From Isoetes taiwanensis (Eukaryota > Streptophyta > Lycopodiopsida > Isoetales > Isoetaceae), in the NCBI GenBank assembly GCA_021234155.1, contig JAJEKV010000041.1, positions 2,422,447 through 2,486,446 of the forward strand: a stretch of DNA of 64,000 bases. Reading direction: 5' to 3'. Positions 10,763 to 22,199 of this stretch are shown here, in pieces (position 1 is the stretch's first letter; the number at the start of each line of letters is the position of its first letter). The notes under the pieces were generated by a model. The model ran no database searches. It worked only from the letters and a program-made list of their open reading frames with translations, and was not told the origin of the DNA. The position numbers were made by a program, and so were the translations under genes.

Positions 10763-13054
10763 TGTTGATGGCAAACCTGGCTAAGCCACCAACCTCAGTT
10801 CAAAGAGGCACTAATCTTGGTCTAGGACCTCCAGATCACTTGAGGTGATCACTCTGTGCTGAAGTATCTGCTTTTCAAACTTCCAGAAAACAAGATTTCA
10901 CTGGTTTCCCAAAAGACAAAAAAGCTAGTCTTATTCTAACAGGCACAGAAATCAATGCATACAACATTTTGAACCCAAATAAGCATAGCATGCTACCATG
11001 ATGTCTGAAGAAAGTATTGGTAAAAGTCTATGCAAAGAATCCTCATGGTTGGCGAGAAATAATGATTCTTGACTCAGTCAGAAGTTGGTCAATGGACTGG
11101 ACAGTGCACTCAAATTTGCCAAATGAGAATGGTAATGAATTTTCAATCCAACTAAATTTAGACAGTGAACACGAGGCCTGCACAATAAGAGCATGCTATT
11201 CTCAGGGCTAATAAGTCAGTCAGTAATTTGAGAAATATGTCTGAGTATCTAATGAGCATGAAAAGTATGACAGACTCTTAAAACATCAGTGAGTTGATCT
11301 TTCTTCCTCTTCTTTTTTAGTTTTTCCCTTTCTAAACGATTGTAACAATGCAGCTAGAGCTCTGTATGCAACTAGATGCAGAAGTATGGCTTTCGCTTCC
11401 TATTTCTTGAATTAATTCAAATACAAATGCATCAAATGATATTTTCCAAGGTCAGATTTTCATTAAACTGGAATCAAAATCATCACATTTGACATCATGT
11501 TAAAGATCAAGGTGATCAATCAACAGGACATCTCCAAAAACACACAAATCTTGAATTTTTCGGATACAAATCAATCATAATATGCCTCAGGACAGATCTC
11601 TTAAGGCAGGAGGAACTCTCAGCATCAATTCCGACTTCACACTTCAGGTACTTCGTCTTTGAATCGCGCAAAAGCCCACGAATTTCTCTGTTGAATGAAT
11701 CCCCTTTTAAAAAAAACTCTGTTTCCGGCCGGATCTTGGCAAATTCGCAATCAAGGCTACGGTTTTGGTTTGATTCAACTGTTCTTTAGGTGGAGTAGGA
11801 CAAAATCGACCAGCAGAGGCAATGATTACTTCGTTTGGCTCAACAGAATGGAGATTTCTTGGCAAATTCAAATTTCAGGGTTTAGTCCGGATATATCCCA
11901 CGGCGGAAATCAAAAAGAAAGCTAAGGTATAAATAGAGAACTATTTTGATTTCTCTTGATTACGTGGTCTCCTCCCACGCCAAGCTTCGGCTCGTGTTTC
12001 GACTTGGCATGCCAGTGGGGGCGCCACTTGGCGAGGAAGAAGAGAGGGTAGATAGATGGGGGGTAGATGTAGGTAGGTTTTGCCATTTTTTTAATGAGGC
12101 ACGCGTTTCCCAAAGGAAGCCATTTAGAAGGTCAATATGCACTCTTTTTTCAAAATTTTTTTTGTGCGGTGGCATGATTCCATGAGGGCTATCGGTGGTA
12201 TCATCAAACTCTCAAATGTAATACTTTTTGATTTTTGTAGAAAAAATGAATGGGGTGAGTAGGCATTAGACATGGGATTTGGTGAGGTGGCAAGGAGGGA
12301 GAACAAGGCTAATAGGCACATTTATCAAACATTTCAATCTTATGGTTGACCAACTTTTGGCTTTGGTCAACATTTGCCTAGTCATCATTTGATGATGCAA
12401 GGTGATGTGATGATGTGGAATGAGTGATGTAATGGTATGGAGTGATGTGGTGATGTGGACACCTGTTGCTTAGGTGGCAACTTGGTGAATGACATATGGA
12501 AGTGGCAAATGGTGAGTGGACCAATGTGGCTTTGTAAGTGATGACATATGTATCTAGTCATCATGACATGTCACTTGGAGGTGGTGACTAGGCAAACTCG
12601 TGTTTAGCTTTTTCAAATGCCTCTTTTTTTTTTATATATAGCCACATGGTGTGGAGTGTGTGATATGATGATGAAAAAGATGATGTAGAACTTGATGCCT
12701 AGGCAGTCCTTTTGGTGTAACAACTTTGAAAGTGTGCCTTAGGTAGTGGTAGGTCAACTATGGAACAAAAGGGCTAGATGTGAGATGTATGATAGTATGG
12801 GGTAATGGAATGTTGGAAATGTGGAGTGTGAGGTAGGAGAATAGAAATGACAATATGAGGGAGAAAGATACCACTTTAATAGCTTGCAAACTTCATAGGG
12901 GTCTTCCAAACTTCGGATGCTCGAGGTCCTCTCAATGTGTGATCTTGATTCCAATTTAATGTCTTCACTTGGTTCTTCAACACAGTATCCTCTTTTTTCC
13001 TGCAACATAAATGAGATTTGATGGCACTTGCCATGTTGCCATAGCAGGGCAACA
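10763..13054 (-). repeat. 3' LTR of gypsy copy 1
   Basis: 2292 bp, nearly collinear with 19315-21597. On the sense strand it starts TGTTGCCC and ends CATCAACA. It contains a GATGATGTG-type minisatellite (about 12390-12465) and a sense-strand TATA-like CTATTTATACC near 11930-11945. Confidence 0.92.
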
Positions 13055-13999
13055 TCATGCTAAACAAGGAAAAGGAGAGGCTGGTCCCCTCAGCCTTGTG
13101 AGCAAAATATGACAGAAGAATGGTGATGGTAGTGCAAGAAAATGGAAATTCTGAGAATATGGGCAGTAAGGGTGAAAAAGATGAAAAAACAATGGAAATG
13201 ATGTTGGGGAAAGTCTGTGCAGATGGACATAAGGAAGTGAGTGATGTTTGAATGGATGTCTTCAGAAGGATGTTCATATGGAGTGGGAACAGGGACTTGA
13301 CTCTGAGGATGAGTTGACTCATGACCTGGCTTGACTTGCTTGACTTCTTTTGAAATATGTGTGGAGCAGGAGTAGTGACTTGAGTTGGGAGTGTTTTCTG
13401 ATTCTTTTCATAACTTGAGCTACCTTTATGGAAGGCTGATGGAAGGTAGCAGGCTGTGCTTTCTCTTTTGAAAAAAGATTTGAGGAGCAAGGGCTAGATG
13501 AGAATGGAACAAAGGCAGATGAATATGGATGGAATGTATCAAGTGATCCTGCAGGTGTGGAAAAAATATGATGTTAGTACCACGTCCTCCCAGCTAATTG
13601 TGGTAATATTTAGCTGTTTGGGATCCTGCATCAGTGAAGAATTCTGGTTGATATGAATTGGAAGGCAACTGTTTGCTCAAGTGGAGATTATTCAGACTGA
13701 TGAACCTGTCATGACAAGTTCTATATGTGTTAGAAAACAACTCCTCCTATGCTTTCGTGACTGTGAACTCAACCTGCAACATCATAATACACACAAGATA
13801 TCAAAGTTATACCTATTTTCCCTTTTTTCTTTTTTCTCTTTTTTCTCTCTTTTTTTTTTTTTTTTATATTCTGTGAAAGCAATTTCAAAATAACACTATA
13901 AGAGCACAAGCATCCACATCTTTAAGGAACATGCCTATTAATTTTAAAGCTAGTGTCTCTAATAACTCAAATGGCTAACTATCCAATAACTATTCTACT

Positions 14000-15203
14000 C
14001 AAACAAACTCATACAAATATGTTGTTGCCAATACCTTTTCAGATGCAATATGTTTATAGGGTTCATGAGTGCTGACCTGTTGTGATATCTTCAAGAAGTA
14101 AGAATTTGTACCGCTTGTCCATGATTTTGTATGGCCCTTCCCATAAGCGATCAAATTTTCCTCTTTGTGTTTTCCTTTGCTTTGTCCCACTTGAGAACTA
14201 GCTCTCCCTCTTTGAAACTTCCTTGCAATTTGTGAATGGCCTTGAATCTTCTTTGCATCCTTTGCTTTCTTTAGTAACATGGTATTCTCTGCTTCAAACC
14301 TCTCTTCTTCGGATGGAGCAACCTATCAAACCTTTCCCTCAGTATGCTTCCTCTATCTGCATTTGAATCTTTAGAGCCAACCTTAATGAGGGCAACTCCA
14401 ATTCCCTTTGGAACAACAGCCTCAACACCATAGACAAGAGCAAAAGGTGTGTGATTAGTAGCACTTTTAATTGTGGTTCTATATGCCCAAAGTGCATCAT
14501 GTAATTTAAGGTGCCAATCTTTTTTATGCACCTCTATTGTTTTCTTGAGAATAGCTTTTAGCACCTTGTTGGTAGATTTCACTGGCCATTGCCTTGAGGG
14601 TAGTATCTTTGAGCTTTTCACATGCTTTACTTTCAAGGTTTTAGCGGGTTCTTGATCACATCATTCATGAACCGAGTGCCTGCAATGAAACTATTTTTGA
14701 GGAGGGATGCCAAACCTAGTGCATATGTTTTCATGGAGGAACTCGGCGGTTGTTAGGGCATTTGCTTGTCTCAATGGGATGACCTCGCCGCCCACTTGGT
14801 GAAGAAATCTGTTGCCACTAGTATGTATTACGTCTTTGAGAGGGAGAATTTGGATTTATAGGTCCTATGAAGTCTAGTCCCCAAGTCCGGAATGGACACG
14901 GAGGCGTGATGCTAGTCAAAGCGTGGTGAAGAATTCTTCTTCCATGTATCGGCATTTATGGCATCTCCTAATGGTCTCATAACAATCTTTAAACAAGGTA
15001 GGCCAATAATATCGGACACGAGTATTTTCTTTGCGGTTTGTCGGTGCGCATAGTGGCCCTCCACAAATTCCCTCATGACAAGCCTCCGGTATCAACTCGA
15101 CCCGACTGTCAACACACCTCGGAAGGACACCACACCGATCAATCTTACATAATACCTCTCCAATCATCCTGTAGGGTTTTGCTTTTTCTTTGAATCTCCT
15201 CAC
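14000..15203 (-). pseudogene. Integrase region of gypsy copy 1
   Basis: The minus-strand frames hold the zinc-binding H2C2 part (15203-14916: ACHEGICGG, YYWPTLFKDCYETIRRCHKC) and the C-terminal half of the catalytic core (14636-14271: STNKVLKAILKKT, WAYRTTIKSATNHTPFALVYG). A conserved tail runs to about 14000. The region around the first two catalytic Asp residues (14650-14910) is heavily frameshifted. Where the sister copy reads SSAYCPQGNGQAEST, this copy has SSKILPSRQWPVKST, including loss of the catalytic Glu. No chromodomain follows. Pseudogene. Confidence 0.85.
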
Positions 15204-15499
15204 CGGGTCGCTTGTAAAGTCTTCGGCACCTCCTCATCTTTGTAGAAACTTGATGATTTCATCCCGCCAATCTTCTTGCATCTTGCTAGATAGCACAAGG
15301 TTAGTAGTAATCTCACACACTTCATCGGTTGCTCAAACCATTAAGATCTTCAAACTCAAAGACCTTATTGGTCAAATAATCACTAGGACTTTTAATTGTT
15401 TTGACAGGTTCTAACATTTAAATTGTAATCTGTATCTTGCAAGCCCATCTACATAATTTAGCCTTACTCTCGAAGTTTTTCGGAACGGCATGGGAATAG

Positions 15500-17840
15500 G
15501 ATTTTGATGCATCATTACTTTTACCTCATTGTCTTTGAACTATATGACCAAGCCTTTGTAGGAAAAACATTATTCCAGCTGCACTTTTTCCATTCTAGGG
15601 TATCGTTCTCGACATCGGACCAAATTTTCTTTGGCAAAAGATATTATCCCATGCTTCTGCATGAGTGCTATGCCTCTGACTTTGCTAGTGACACGATATA
15701 TGCACGGAATGGTTGAGCAAGGTGCGGTGGTTTGAGAATCTCGATTGGCATATGGAAGTTATTAACGGGTCAAATGCGACTTGACATTCATCGTCCATTC
15801 TATTGCAATAAATTTGCTCTCATTCTTATTATACTTACCAACACGTGTCGAGCCGCCAAAAGGACTTATGATGTGTGAAAAGTTAGGCACATACATTCTC
15901 AAAAACTTGTCAAGCCCATGAAACTCTTTCACTGTTTTTTAAGGTTTTAGGTGGAGCTAATTTCTTCAAAGCCTCCATTTTTCCTTGAGACACTTTAATT
16001 CCTTGAGTAGATACCTCATGACCTAGCAATTCACCTTTAGAACAAAAAGAATACACACTTCTTTGGATTCAAACACACTCCACCCTTCTGCACAATTCCA
16101 TTGTCATTGTCGACAATTCCATATGCTTAGTTAGAGAAGATCCTAGGCACAAATCATCCAAGAAAACTCTAAAGTTTGATATTGGCATGCTTTGAAATAT
16201 TTTATCCATTGCTCTTTGAAAGGTAGCAGATGCATTCATCAAGCCAAAAGGCATTTTCATCATGGCAAAAGTACCCCAAGGGGTTATGAAAGAGGTCTTG
16301 GCTTGATGCGCTCTTTATCTTGATTTGATTGAAACCTGAAAATCCATCTAAAAAAGAATATATTTCCTTGCCTGCAGTTGCATGTAACACTTCTTCAAGA
16401 AATGGTAATGGATAACAATCTTTAATAGTGGCCTTGTTTAGATCCCTGTAATCTATACAAATCCTAATGCTCTTATTTTTCTTTTCTACTGGAACAATGC
16501 AAGGCTGACCCGGTCGGGGTTTGTTATCTCTTTAATAACCTCAGCTTCTTTCATCTTTAATAATTCCTCTCTGATCAGGGTAAGCAGTGATGCATTTATT
16601 CTTCTGAGTTTTTGCATTACAGGTTTAGCATCTTCTTTTATCTTTATTTCAAACTCACAGATATCAGTCCTCCTCCCACTAATTACAGTATAATCGGGCA
16701 AATACATCCTTCCAGCTCTCAAAGAAAATTTTTAAAGAGGCCTCATCTTTGCTAACAAATAGATCCCCAAGGAAAAGTGTTCTTACCTGTCCATTTTTGT
16801 TGATAGTTAACTCTTTTACCTCTTTCTCTTGTTGTGCATCTATCACCGAGAATAGGATATAGTTGTGTTGCATCTTCCTTGTTCAATTCATCTTCATTTA
16901 TAGCTCCCTCAGCCAAATAGTCAAGGAACGCGGTTACGCAAAGTGCATCGCCTCACAATTCTCTTCCCTAGGTATATGTTTGATTTCCCAAGCCTTGAAC
17001 TTGCTTAGCAATTGCAATACCCTTTCCTTGAGTTCGACATGTCTTGGTTTTGGTGCGATACTCTCCGGTTACTGTCATGCATATCGGTTGAGAGTCACCA
17101 AAGATAGATACATTAGTCAAACCCAAAGCCAAAGACTCTTCTAAGCCAGCTATAAGTGCCTTATATTCAGCCATATTTGAAGTGATTCCTTCATGTATTC
17201 TGCCAACTTTGGATAAGAGTTTATTGGCAGGGTTTCTTATTATAGCTGCAGAAGATGCTATATTCAATTTGATTGAAATTCCACCATCAAACCACAACAC
17301 ACCTTTGTTGAGTTTTGCTTCCATGTCAAGGTCACCTAAACAGGTCGGTATGATTTCTATTGGTTTGTATATAGAGAGATAGGCATTTTAACACACCTGG
17401 CTCATCTTCAATCAACATGTCTTGTTCTATAAAGTTGTACAGATTAGCATCACCTGTTTTGTTGTATAGAGTTACAGTTCTTGCTCCATTTGAAATGGTA
17501 CACTGCCCTTTGGACCAGACAGGTCTAGCATCTACAGTAGACAACCACCTCCTTCCCAGCAACAAGTCATATATGTCAGTCACATCACAGTTATCTTCAA
17601 AAGCCACCACTATGAAACTTGCTTCAACAATTATACCTTCTATTTCTATTGGCACCCTTGTCACTAGTCCTATAGGTTTTATTTTAGCATTGGAGAATGA
17701 TCTCAATATGACGGTGATGGTTGAGTGTGATAAGACCACATTTCTTCATTACATCTTTGAGGCATGACATTTAATGGAGAGCCTCCATCTAGCAAGACCC
17801 TAGACAAATGTAAGTTACCTAAACTAGCTGAGCATGTAAA
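15500..17840 (-). pseudogene. Protease, upstream RNase H, RT and second RNase H of gypsy copy 1
   Basis: In sense order: protease (17830-17332; DGGS near 17785, then LLLGRRWLSTVDAR); RNase H-like domain (17324-16968; GVLWFDGG, SNMAEYKALIAGLEESL, FGDSQ); reverse transcriptase (about 16722-15980; MPFGLMNASATFQRAMDK, FRVFLDDLCLGSS); and a decayed second RNase H near 15900-15500. The RNase H-like block between protease and RT is also in the sister copy, so the arrangement belongs to the family and is not a rearrangement of this copy. Several stops and shifts make it non-functional. Confidence 0.85.
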
Positions 17841-17892
17841 GGCACGGATCTTTTTCTTCTTGAGTTAACACAACTTTTCTACGTCTCATGCG

Positions 17893-19272
17893 TCAATTAA
17901 ATGAAATTTGTTCAACATCATTACACTTTAATATTTTCTCCCTATAGCTGGGTGCAATTCTGAGAAGCGTGAGGAGATCTATGCTCACTTTAGAACTTTT
18001 TAGGATCATGTCCAGCTCATCTAACTCTTTATCCTTTTTATTGAACTTCTCAAAAGGAGGTGGAGCTATTACCTGAACTTCTTTGTTGACAGGAATGTTC
18101 TTGCTCATACCTTTATCTGCAGGTGTTCCATTTTCCAACATTTTTCTTGTTTGCACCACCATGATTTCTTCCTGCTCCTCATATTCCTCCACAAACCTAA
18201 TGGCAGATGTTCCTTCCAATTTCTTGCCTTTGTCCTGCTTGTCAAAGTATTCTTTGACAAAGCACTTGTCTTCGAGATGACCTATTTCCTTGCTTGAAGT
18301 TGCACCTGGGGCAAATTTTTCCAAAATGACCTTTCTTTCCACATTTTAAGCATGCCCTGTAATAGCAAATATCAGAAGGATGAGTATCTTTGAAACAATG
18401 TGCACAAGGTGGATAAGTTTTTTTGCTGTTCTTTAACTCCAAGAGTTGTTTGGTCAATTCTGCAATGGTTTCAGACATCTTGGTCATCTCACTCTTGGAT
18501 TCATTGATTTTAGGTGCAGCCTCTTCATCTTTGGATTTTCTTCTTTCTTTCTCAGACTTTGCATACGGGCACATGCTCATACTCTTGTTCACAATCTGGG
18601 TAAAAAGGGTCAGCACAATGGTTTACATGGTTATCAGGTAAAAAGGACATATCATTAGAGATTTTGGTTGCCTTTTCAAAAGCCTTGTGTATGGTATCAA
18701 AACCTTCCTGATTTTGAATTTTTAGCATCTTTCAGGCACCTTAGGCCTTGGTAGCGGTCCCTTAATGAAAGCAGCCACAAAATAGAGTGTGGGAGTGGGT
18801 ACCTGACTCTTTTGGCACTTTCTCAGGTATGCACTAAACCTTTCCACATAGTGATTGATACTTTCACCTGCTCTTATGCAAAAAGTCTGTAGCTCATTTG
18901 CTAGCTCTTGAGGGGCAGATAGTTTGCCAAACCTAGCCAAAAATTGCTGCACAAGACTCTCATATGTATCAGTACCCATAACTGAGGTCACATGCTCACA
19001 CCAAGCATATGCCTCATCAGATTTCATGCATCTCTTAAACTCGAGAAAACCTACGACCCTTCTTACAACCATAATCTCTATAATATTCATCAAATACCTT
19101 TAAAAAATGATTAGCATTCATAGTTGGTTCAAATATGGGTGGAGTAATGGGCAAACTTAGCTCAAAATCTTGTGGGATTGCACAATTTGGCTGCACCACA
19201 GTACGCAACAGTGCTCCTTGTGGTTCCAATGGTTTTGGAGCTTCTTGTCATTTCATTTCTTCTAGGAGCCAT
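17893..19272 (-). pseudogene. Gag of gypsy copy 1
   Basis: Gag starts at the ATG complementary to 19270-19272, 22 bp inside the end of the primer-site region. Segments: N-terminal ITPPIFEPTMNANHF; capsid-like AYAWCEHVTSVMGTDTYES ... FIKGPLPRPK; and a CCHC zinc knuckle CLKCGKKGHFGKIC (near 18300-18345). Frameshifts at about 19035, 18700 and 18250 break it. The C-terminal lysine-rich part ends at about 17893 with a TLLRIAPSYREKIL block. Confidence 0.85.
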
Positions 19273-19293
19273 GAGTTCTTTGAAAACGGTGGA

Positions 19294-19311
19294 AATCCGG
19301 TAGGACCTCCA
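19294..19311 (-). other. Primer-binding site of gypsy copy 1 (tRNA-Gln type)
   Basis: Three bases inside the 5' LTR, the minus strand reads TGGAGGTCCTACCGG. The matching site in copy 2 (30686) continues TGGAGGTCCTACCGAGATTT, which fits the complement of a plant tRNA-Gln 3' end as I recall it. The tRNA identity is from memory. Confidence 0.6.
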
Positions 19312-19314
19312 AAA

Positions 19315-21597
19315 TGTTGATGGCAAACCTGGCTAAGCCACCAACCTCAGTTCAAAGAGGCACTAATCTTGGTCTAGGACCTCCGGATCACTTGAGGTGA
19401 TCACACATCTTTGAAGTATATCGCTTTTCAAACTTCGAGGAAAACAAGATTTCACTTGGTTTCCCAAAAGACAAAAAGCTAGTCTTATTCTAACAAAAAC
19501 GTAAATCAATGCATACAACATTTTGAACCCAAATAAGCATAGCATGCTACCATGATGTCTGAAGAAAGTATTGGTAAAAGTCTATGCAAAGAATCTTCAT
19601 GGTTGGTGAGAAATAATGATTCTTGACTCAGTCAGAAGTTGGTCAATGGACTGGACAGTGCACTCAAATTTGCCAAATGAGAATGGTAATGAATTTTCAA
19701 TCCAACTAAATTTAGACAGTGAACACGAGGCCTGCACAATAAGAGCATGCTATTCTCAGGGCTAATAAGTCAGTCAGTAATTTGAGAAATATGTCTGAGT
19801 ATCTAATGAGCATGAAAAGTATGACAGACTCTTAAAACATCAGTGAGTTGATCTTTCTTCCTCTTCTTTTTTGGTTTTTTCCTTTCTAAACGATTGTAAC
19901 AATGCAGCTAGAGCTCTGTATGCAACTAGATGCAGAAGTATGGCTTTCGCTTCCTATTTCTTGAATTAATTCAAATACAAATGCATCAAATGATATTTTC
20001 CAAGGTCAGATTTTCATTAAACTGGAATCAAAATCATCACATTTGACATCATGTTAAAGATCAAGGTGATCAATCAACAGGACATCTCCAAAAACACACA
20101 AATCTTGAATTTTTCGGATACAAATCAATCATAATATGCCTCAGGACAGATCTCTTAAGGCAGGAGGAACTCTCAGCATCAATTCCGACTTCACACTTCA
20201 GGTACTTCGTCTTTGAATCGCGCAAAAGCCCACGAATTTCTCTGTTGAATGAATCCCCTTAAAAAAAACTCTGTTTCCGGCCGGATCTTGGCAATTTCGC
20301 AATCAAGGCTACGGTTTTGGTTTAATTCAACTGTTCTTTAGGTGGAGTAGGACAAAATCGACCAGCAGAGGCAATGATTACTTCGTTTGGCTCAACAGAA
20401 TGGAGATTTCTTGGCAAATTCAAATTTCAGGGTTTAGTCCGATATATCCCACAGGCGGAAATCAAAAAGAAAGCTAAGGTATAAATAGAGAACTATTTTG
20501 ATTTCTCTTGATTACGTGGTCTCCTCCCCACGCCAAGCTTTCGTGTTTCGACTTGGCATGCCGAGGGGGCGCCACTTGGCAGAGGAAGAGAGGGTAGATA
20601 GATGGGGGGTAGATGTAGGTAGGTTTTGCCATTTTTTTAATGAGGCACGTTTCCCAAGGAAGCCATTTAGAAGGTCAATATGCACTCTTTTTTCAAAATT
20701 TTTTGTGCCAGGTGGCATGATTCCATGAGGGCTATCAGGTGGTATCATCAAACTCTCAAATGTAATACTTTTGATTTTTGTAGAAAAAATGAATGGGGTG
20801 AGTAGGCATTAGACATGGGATTTGGTGAGGTGGCAAGGAGGGAGAACAAGGCTAATAGGCACATTTATCAAACATTTCAATCTTATGGTTGACCAACTTT
20901 TGGCTTTGGTCAACATTTGCCTAGTCATCATTTGATGATGCAAGGTGATGTGATGATGTGGAATGAGTGATGTAATGGTATGGAGTGATGTGGTGATGTG
21001 GACACCTGTTGCTTAGGTGGCAACTTGGTGAATGACATATGGAAGTGGCAAATGGTGAGTGGACCAATGTGGCTTTGTAAGTGATGACATATGTATCTAG
21101 TCATCATGACATGTCACTTGGAGGTGGTGACTAGGCAAACTCGTGTTTAGCTTTTTCAAATGCCTCTTTTTTCTTTTTTATATATAGCCACATGGTGTGG
21201 AGTGTGTGATATGATGAAAAAGATGATGTAGAACTTGATGCCTAGGCAGTCCTTTTGGTGTAACAACTTTGAAAGTGTGCCTTAGGTAGTGGTAGGTCAA
21301 CTATGGAACAAAAGGGCTAGATGTGAGATGTATGATAGTATGGGGTAATGGAATGTTGGAAATGTGGAGTGTGAGGTAGGAGAATAGAAATGACAATATG
21401 AGGGAGAAAGATACCACTTTAATAGCTTGCAAACTTCATAGGGGTCTTCCAAACTTCCAGATGCTCAGGTCCTCTCAATGTGTGATCTTGATTCCAATTT
21501 AATGTCTTCACTTGGTTCTTCAACACAGTATCCTCTTTTTTCCTGCAACATAAATGAGATTTGATGGCACTTGCCATGTTGCCATAGCAGGGCAACA
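19315..21597 (-). repeat. 5' LTR of gypsy copy 1
   Basis: 2283 bp, TG...CA bounded. Differences from the 3' LTR are few across most of the length but cluster at CAG/CTG/CCWGG sites, e.g. GTGCCAGGTGGC here versus GTGCGGTGGC at 12165. Confidence 0.92.
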
Positions 21598-22194
21598 GTC
21601 TATGATGGTGTCATTTAGAAATTCCATAGGATTCAGGCACTGCATGTCCGAATATGATACTTCAACTGCATCAGGATCGCCTCTGCATATACCAATGCAC
21701 AAAAGTTGATTCCAGGAAACTGGAAAATCATCATCCGCCAGACGTACCTCGATGGATAAGCTATCTTCTTATGGGCATTTCTGAAGAAGAAAACAAGCTC
21801 ACAATGAGAATGCTGAAATTTTAGAAAAGTAACCAAAGATACAAACCTTGCAATTGTGCTACGCAATCCCATTCGTTGTTGAACATGGCCTGATGTCACA
21901 GGCCCAGTTCCTTTATTGACATCATCTTCATCATCTGACAAAACCATGACTGACTCCTAACCATGCCACAGCTAGTGCATACAATCGTTAGAAATATAGA
22001 GATTTTAACTGCCTAATGAACATTGGATTCTTGAAACTTACCGCAATCTGACCAGCTGGAAGATCATTAGCTGTCCGTTTCACATTTCTTCTTCCAGAAG
22101 TTGATGACCTTACCACACCCAAACAACTCAATCTTTTGGAGGACTGTGTAGAAATATTGGCCCATTGAGAGGAAAGGCAAGAAGACTTTGACAT
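21597..22194 (-). pseudogene. Ulp-type (C48) SUMO-protease-like gene fragment, split by the gypsy element
   Basis: Minus-strand exons: 22194-22042 (MSKSSCLSS..., donor GCG|GTAAGT), 21956-~21848 (ESVMVLSDDEDDVNKG...) and ~21798-21597 (DAVEVSYSDMQCLNPMEF, NDTIID). The last exon stops at the gypsy boundary. Left of the gypsy element, at 10757-10745, the minus strand continues with codons for FYI and then a GTATGT donor, so the exon resumes as expected for Ulp peptidases (...LNDTIIDFYI...). The catalytic His-Asp-Cys region is not found, and a one-base shift lies in the third exon. Ulp1/2 proteins cleave SUMO, and plant DNA transposons are known to capture such genes. This is a captured, truncated copy inside CACTA, opposite in orientation to TNP2. 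Confidence 0.7.
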
Positions 22195-22199
22195 GGAAA

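Larger units (their letters stand above)
10763..21597 (-). mobile_element. Full-length Ty3/gypsy (Tat-like) LTR retrotransposon, copy 1
   Basis: Complete structure: LTRs at 10763-13054 (3') and 19315-21597 (5'), TG...CA termini and a perfect 5-bp target duplication GTCTA at 10758-10762 and 21598-21602. The order on the minus strand is 5' LTR, primer site, gag, protease, RNase H, reverse transcriptase, degraded RNase H, integrase, 3' LTR. There is no chromodomain. The protease motif is LLDGGS, the DGGS form typical of Tat/Ogre-type elements. Coding regions carry many frameshifts, so this copy is not autonomous. It sits inside the CACTA element, interrupting its Ulp-like gene. The sister copy is at 28345-39268. 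Confidence 0.93.
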
